Made by a program: the position numbers and the translations under genes. The notes beneath the pieces are model-generated. The model saw nothing but the letters and a program-made list of their open reading frames with translations, did no database searches and was not told where the DNA came from. A DNA stretch of 64,000 nt from Distichodus sexfasciatus (taxonomy: Eukaryota > Chordata > Actinopteri > Characiformes > Distichodontidae). The stretch is taken from the NCBI GenBank assembly GCA_032718565.1, contig JAVGVS010000726.1:55001-119000 (forward strand), written 5' to 3'. Positions 59,601-64,000 of this stretch are shown here, piece after piece. How positions within the stretch are numbered: the stretch's first letter is position 1; every line of letters starts with the position of its first letter.

Positions 59601-62467
59601 GGCATTAGGCATTACACTAACTGTGATAAACTATGATATATAGCCTTTAACTTGAGATAATTAATACAGTTTTCTTTCCATTTTCCTCGTGAAGACTGCT
59701 TGCACTTGATTTGCACCTCATTATGGCTACAAATACATTTGATTAAGCCATCAAAGCTAAATTTCACATTCCTGCTTCATAGGTGATTAATTAGAACATT
59801 TATTAGGGTTCCAAGCACGCAGTCACAATCATAAAGAGCAGAGCTTTATCACGGACACCTACCTCTGGGGTGTGCTACAGTAGAACATTAAAAACAGCTT
59901 TTGTGCTTAAAGTGCTTGGACCCCGCTGCTTGCTGCTTGCAGCTATATTTTGCTTTTGGGACTTATGTTAAGGCAGATTCATCGACTAACAAAAAAAATC
60001 TTCATTTGCAGCATTGCAAAGTGCTGAATTTTTCAAAACTCTGATGTTTTGATATGGTTTTATAGTACTTTCCAAGCCATATATATATATACAGTAAGCA
60101 AAAATCTTGTTCGCTTATTCCCTTGCTTACTTACCTGGTCCCTACAGTACTGGCACAGGTCATTTCCCCCTATGAACAAAGTCACCAACTTCCAGTCCTG
60201 CTCAAAGTTCACATTCTGAGAAAGAGACAAAAGAATCCATCTGCATCACCGCATTAAGAAGCAACAAAAACTCTCAAAGATAATATAGTGACAGTGAAAA
60301 CATTCACTGTTTTAAATGATTAATAAAATATGCTCTAAATTTACTGAATATAAAGTAAACCATGATAAATATTACATAAAAATACATGTTTCAGCATTAT
60401 TTAGCAAAACTTTATTAAATATACAGAATAAATTCACTAACCAAAAAGGTAATTGACTTGAAGTATTTAAATTAAGTTGAATAACATATAATTACATAAT
60501 TTTACATGTAAGAAAATAAATGGATTTAATATGTATTACAAATGCATAGTAATGAAAGTTTGAATTCATTTAAATTCATGAATACAGATTGTTTTAATGC
60601 TTGGATTTATTAACGGTTATATGAATTAACTTATTAAACTTGAACATCTAAAATAAGCAATTTCCATCAAACTTAAATGGTGATATTCTTAATATGTAAG
60701 ATGTTTTATAACTGCATATTTCTGTTTCAGTTTGGAAATTTGTTATACCATTGACAAATGTATAAAGTTTGAAAAATTGCTCCCATTTTTTTTCTCAGTG
60801 AACACATGTTAAAAACACCTCAAAAGTGATATTCAGATCTTACTGTGTTGTTTCTTAAGGCTTCTACCAGATCTCTGACCTGCTCTGGCATGTCACTGCA
60901 AAAATAAAATTGATAACGAATGATAAGATAAAATCGTACATCTGTATTTAATAACTTTGGTGCATGCGAATGTGTGTGTGAAAGTGTTTCTCACATTGCT
61001 TTGGCACCGCTCACTGCCATGTTAAAGCCGTTGGGTCGGCTGCCTCGACCTTCCGAGAAGCCAAATATATTGGGGTTGAACTTCTTCAAGATGTCTGTAC
61101 GGGATAAAACATTTAGTTCAGCTGGAAATGAAATTCGATTTGTTCCAATGCTATTGAGAAAAAATACTGATGGATGAAGAGAATAATGAGGAGTGAAGTG
61201 GAACAATTTCTCACTTGGTATTGTGGTAACAGTCTCCAGGGTTTCATCTCCACCGATGCTGCGGAATAAAATGAGACAGTTTGAGAAATTGAACAAAGAA
61301 ACTAATTGACAGAAGTAAACTGCTTGAATAAAAAGAGGAAAACGGGTGTAGGAAACAAGTTTGTTGGAAACGACAGAACAAGAGTGTAGGGGACAAGTAA
61401 CGATAGGTCAAGGGCAAAGGGAACAAGTCATGACAGAGAACAGGTTTGTTTTAAGAAATAGAACAAGGCAGTAGGGAACAGATTTGCTGGAATCAAGAGA
61501 ACAACTGTTTAGGGAACAAGTCGCGATAGCACATGGACATAGGAAACAAGGGTGTAGGGAACATATTTGCTGAAAATGAGAGAATATGTGCGTAGAGAGC
61601 GAGTCACAGTAGAAGTAGGCGTAGGGAGCAGGTCTTTTGAAAATGATAGAACAATGGTGGAGGGAGCTAGTTTGTTGGAATCAAGAAAAAGAGTGTATAG
61701 GGAACAAGTCATGATAGAACAAGGGCATAGGGAACAAGTTTGTTGGAAATTAAAGAACAAGGGGGTATGGAACAAGTCACCATAAAACAGGGAAGTAGGG
61801 AACATGTTTGTTGAAAACAATAGAACAAGGGTGTAGGGAACAAGCCATAATAGAACAGGGACATAGTGGACATGTTATTGAAAGTAATAGAACAAGGGAG
61901 GAGGGAAAAAGTTTGTTGGAAACAAGAGAACAAGGGCATAAGGAACAAGTCACCATAGAACAAGGGTGTAGGGAACAAGTTTGCTGGAAACGAGAAAACC
62001 AGGGCGTAGGGAACAAGTCACCATAGAACAAGGATGTAGGGAACAAGTTTGCTGGAAATGAGAGAACAAGGGCATAGGGAACAAGTCACCATAGAACAAG
62101 GGTGTATGGAACAAGTTTGCTGGAAACGAGAGAACAACGGCATAGGGAACAAGTCACCATAGAACAAGGGTGTAGGGAACAAGTCACCATAGAACAAGGG
62201 CGTAGGGAACAAGTCACCATAGAACAAGGGTGTAGGGAACAAGTTTGCTGGAAACGAGAAAACAAGGGCATAGGGAACAAGTCACCATAGAACAAGGGTG
62301 TAGGGAACAAGTCACCATAGAACAAGGGTGTAGGGAACAAGTTTGCTGGAAATAACAGAACAAAGGAGTAGGAAACAGGACCGGCAGGAAACCATGCATT
62401 ACGATCTTTTTCACATTCTATTTAACGTTGGTCCAAAACTGGATCAAGCTCAGTGTTCAGGAATATG

Positions 62468-62501
<34 letters not shown>

Positions 62502-63401
62502 TATGGGATCGAATCTCAGTCTCACCTCCAGGACACTCCTCTCTCCTCAAAAAGCAGCTGGATGATGTTTGTAGCCCTGGCACCAAACCCAGCCTAAAAC
62601 CCCCACACACACACACACACACACACACACGTTAAAAGTACTGGCATATGCTAATAAACAAACTAAACTACACACACACAAACATACACACACTTACAGT
62701 GATAGAATCTCCAAGGGAAGCGACCACATTAATGTCTCCTGGCCGTAATCTATGAACTGAAATTAAACACAGTCTCTATGTCACGGCACAGAATAAACAA
62801 GCGCTCTAACAGCAGTCAAATCTGGGGAAATTACGGTCTTGTTAGTCAACGACGACACATTGAAAAGCGTAGAATTATTTACTTCAAAGATAAGTTCAGG
62901 TTCAATCTGCAGATTATGACCACGTCCTTGTGAAGGTAAAACCTCAGCGTTGAGAACTTGGACAACTGTGTCACTTAAAAACCATGAATACACATGGTTT
63001 AAAATGTGAATTTTAGATGTGAAATGTTTCTATGTTTTTATGTTACTTTTTATGATATACTTCTAGTGTGTGTTTATATTTTCATAAAACATACGTTTTC
63101 TTTACTTTAATTCATATAATCTATTTAGTTTCATTTACTGGCACAGTCACAGGAAGGAAGCCAGTTAACATTTTACTACATGTTGGACTTTTTCAACTAT
63201 GTATGTAACAATTCTAGAATTTTCCAATCTGTTTGCAATGGTGAGAGATTAGAATCTCTCTCTCTCTGTCTCTCTCTTTCCAACTAAATTAAAATGAAAA
63301 CAAAATTTTGGGAAGAAAACAGAAAGCACAAAAAGTTTACCTGATGTAGGGACGCTGTCTGATGGTGCCAGGTTTGTGCATGTAAAGTCACTGCCCCAGT
63401 T
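53604..63401 (-). CDS. plb1: Phospholipase B1, membrane-associated: last lipase repeat and C terminus (5' part outside window)
   Basis: Brush-border ectoenzyme with phospholipase A and lysophospholipase activity. Mammalian PLB1 has tandem GDSL lipase repeats and a C-terminal membrane anchor. The visible exons are 63341-63401, 62698-62756, 62526-62593, 61215-61258, 60995-61094, 60844-60895, 60135-60215, 58838-58903, 58648-58742, 58461-58542, 56473-56577, 56110-56205, 54613-54687 and 53604-53837 (stop TAA 53604-53606). They total 1218 nt in one frame. Catalytic blocks are GDSIT (nucleophile Ser; exon 62698-62756), GGNDLC (60135-60215) and DCFHF with the Asp-x-x-His pair (56110-56205), so this repeat looks catalytically intact. 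The last exon has a hydrophobic helix (GPWLAVILAIAGFAIGSLV) and a basic tail (CRGRSQKKKRQE), predicting type I topology. It neighbours ppp1cb, as in human. One intron uses a GC donor. Confidence 0.93.
53970..54323. mobile_element. 354-bp MITE with TTA flanks in plb1 intron
   Basis: It begins AGGCCTGTTTATGCATATGT and ends GTGTAAACAGGTCC. Inverted homology continues through GATATTTTTATAAAC. TTA is present at 53967-53969 and 54324-54326, compatible with a PIF/Harbinger-type 3-bp duplication. No ORF. Confidence 0.6.
55349..55700. mobile_element. 352-bp MITE with TTAA flanks in plb1 intron
   Basis: The ends are GGCCTCGTCCACATGGACGT and ACGTCCGTGTGAACGAGGCC, inverted for about 20 bp with a few mismatches. 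TTAA lies on both sides (55345-55348 and 55701-55704). The interior is GC-rich and holds four consecutive 13-bp units of GTCGGCGTTCA type near 55599-55640. TTAA suggests a piggyBac-like mechanism, but the terminal bases are not the usual piggyBac CCC/CCT, so the family is open. Confidence 0.65.
57137..57772 (+). mobile_element. Terminal-inverted-repeat element, copy 3
   Basis: Same orientation as copy 2 and inverted relative to copy 1. The left end is GTGATCCTCCACGGCAAAAC and the right end GGTTTTGCCGTGGAGAGTCAC, with ATTT on both flanks. It lies in the plb1 intron between exons 56473-56577 and 58461-58542. Confidence 0.8.
58836..58837 (-). other. GC splice donor (GC-AG intron) in plb1
   Basis: Exon 58838-58903 ends TACCAGGAG and the intron starts GCGAGAAAC. 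Joining to GTGCCCAGG (exon 58648-58742) gives YQEVPRVLVNFVE, which fits the family, and no in-frame GT donor is nearby. The flank is less ideal than the rab3gap2 GC donor. Confidence 0.6.
58930..60130. other. AT-rich plb1 intron
   Basis: No exon is seen. It contains a copy of the GCTTGGACCCC repeat (59805-59952) and a run of T at 59508-59519. The open frame at 59075-59269 has no recognisable family. Confidence 0.45.
59805..59952. repeat. Third copy of the GCTTGGACCCC repeat family
   Basis: Starts ATTAGGGTTCCAAGCACGCA and ends GTGCTTGGACCCCGCTGCTT, GCAGCTATATTTT, like 9346-9540. The first and last segments are inverted (CCAAGCAC against GTGCTTGG). Confidence 0.55.
61330..62372. repeat. Minisatellite of 30- and 36-bp units in plb1 intron
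   Basis: About one kilobase of repeats made of a common core AGAACAAGGGTGTAGGGAAC alternating with either AAGTCACCAT or AAGTTTGCTGGAAACGAG. Units are nearly identical at 61930-62350 and progressively degenerate leftwards to about 61330. It causes several spurious minus ORFs rich in Cys/Leu/Phe. Confidence 0.92.
62469..62501. repeat. (TG)n microsatellite beside plb1 exon
   Basis: About 15 TG dinucleotides immediately downstream (in transcription) of exon 62526-62593. A (CA)n of similar size lies just upstream of the same exon at 62604-62630. Confidence 0.9.
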
Positions 63402-64000
63402 CTATAGAAGTAAAACAGAGACTTATACTGAAAAAACAATTTCTGACAGAATTGGGGAAAAATCGGGTACCAAAAACCAAAAAACCAAGACTAAGATTAA
63501 GACTAAATCTATAATAAGGCTGGGAGAAAGTGAGAACTCACAGAAGTGGGTGAAAGGTTTTCTTCAAAAAAAGCTGAATAATTTCCATTTATGAAGTTAT
63601 TCGCAAAACAATGGTAATCCAGTAAATACTTTACTTAAGTTTGGTTTGAAAAACGTTCTCGATACCATTTTATAGTATAAGAAAGAAAGCTTTTATAACT
63701 GTAAATAGATTTTCAAATCATGTCTGTAAGTGAAAACTTGATACCACTTTAGCAAATGTTCAAGATACAGAACAAAAATGGGATTCAAAAAGGAATCCTA
63801 CACCTCATTCACCAACCGTTCTTAAGAAGAAATTTGTTCTTAAAACCAATTTTTGCAAATTTTTGAAAATCCGGACGTCCGTCAACGCAGATCCTCCAGG
63901 ATTTCGCGATGTTACGATCGCAACTAGTAACACAAATTCAGCCAATCCCCGCAGATTCATTACTAATGTACAATTTTGACCAATAACTGCAACTTCTTCC
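63402..64000. other. plb1 intron running off the window
   Basis: No further plb1 exon was found up to the window edge. The sequence is AT-rich. A segment near 63805-63870 (CACCAACCGTTCTTAAGAAG) looks like an interspersed repeat but has no visible partner here. Confidence 0.5.

Noticed and set aside
61330..62372. Regular direct repeats resembling a CRISPR array
   Set aside because: Repeats are contiguous without unique spacers, and the host is a vertebrate; this is a minisatellite.
61509..62414. Stack of Cys/Phe-rich minus ORFs
   Set aside because: Frame-shifted translations of the 30/36-bp minisatellite. They lack the family signal of any secreted protein.

Overview
This is a window of vertebrate nuclear DNA, almost certainly from a teleost fish. 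The evidence is intron-rich genes with GT-AG splice sites, conserved vertebrate proteins, many CA/GT microsatellites, and dense Tc1-like, hAT-like, L2-like and RTE-like transposon debris plus tRNA-derived SINEs. I cannot name the species. It carries five protein-coding genes in about 64 kb. I found no prokaryotic, viral or CRISPR content and no obviously new molecular system. The items most worth following up are regulatory or structural.

Layout. (1) 50-4099 (+): the last ten exons of iars2, mitochondrial isoleucyl-tRNA synthetase. (2) 5323-29455 (-): a complete rab3gap2, with 35 coding exons that join without a frame break into 1366 codons plus stop. It converges on iars2, and the two candidate poly(A) signals are 40 bp apart. 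Its 5.3-kb first intron holds a polypurine tract, an L2-like LINE, a hAT-like element that ends in telomeric repeats, and a tandem array of about 150-bp units. (3) 34861-45034 (-): a complete ppp1cb, with eight exons and 327 codons, followed by a probable 3' UTR of about 3.9 kb. (4) 47097-51779 (+): a complete cluap1/ift38, with 12 coding exons and 443 codons, head-to-head with ppp1cb. The cluap1 promoter and first exon are duplicated in tandem. (5) 53604-63401 and beyond (-): the 3' part of plb1 (phospholipase B1), covering its last GDSL lipase repeat, membrane anchor and cytosolic tail. The gene runs off the right edge.

The genes do not form a pathway: they cover mitochondrial translation, Rab GTPase regulation, a Ser/Thr phosphatase, intraflagellar transport and a brush-border lipase. 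Their order is informative. iars2-rab3gap2 and ppp1cb-plb1 are each neighbours in human, but on different chromosomes, and cluap1 lies on a third.

Exon boundaries were set by hand from splice sites, reading-frame continuity and remembered protein families. Coding totals divide exactly by three for iars2 (partial), rab3gap2, ppp1cb, cluap1 and plb1 (partial), which supports the models. Repeat assignments rest on visible inverted repeats and target-site duplications and were not checked against a repeat library.
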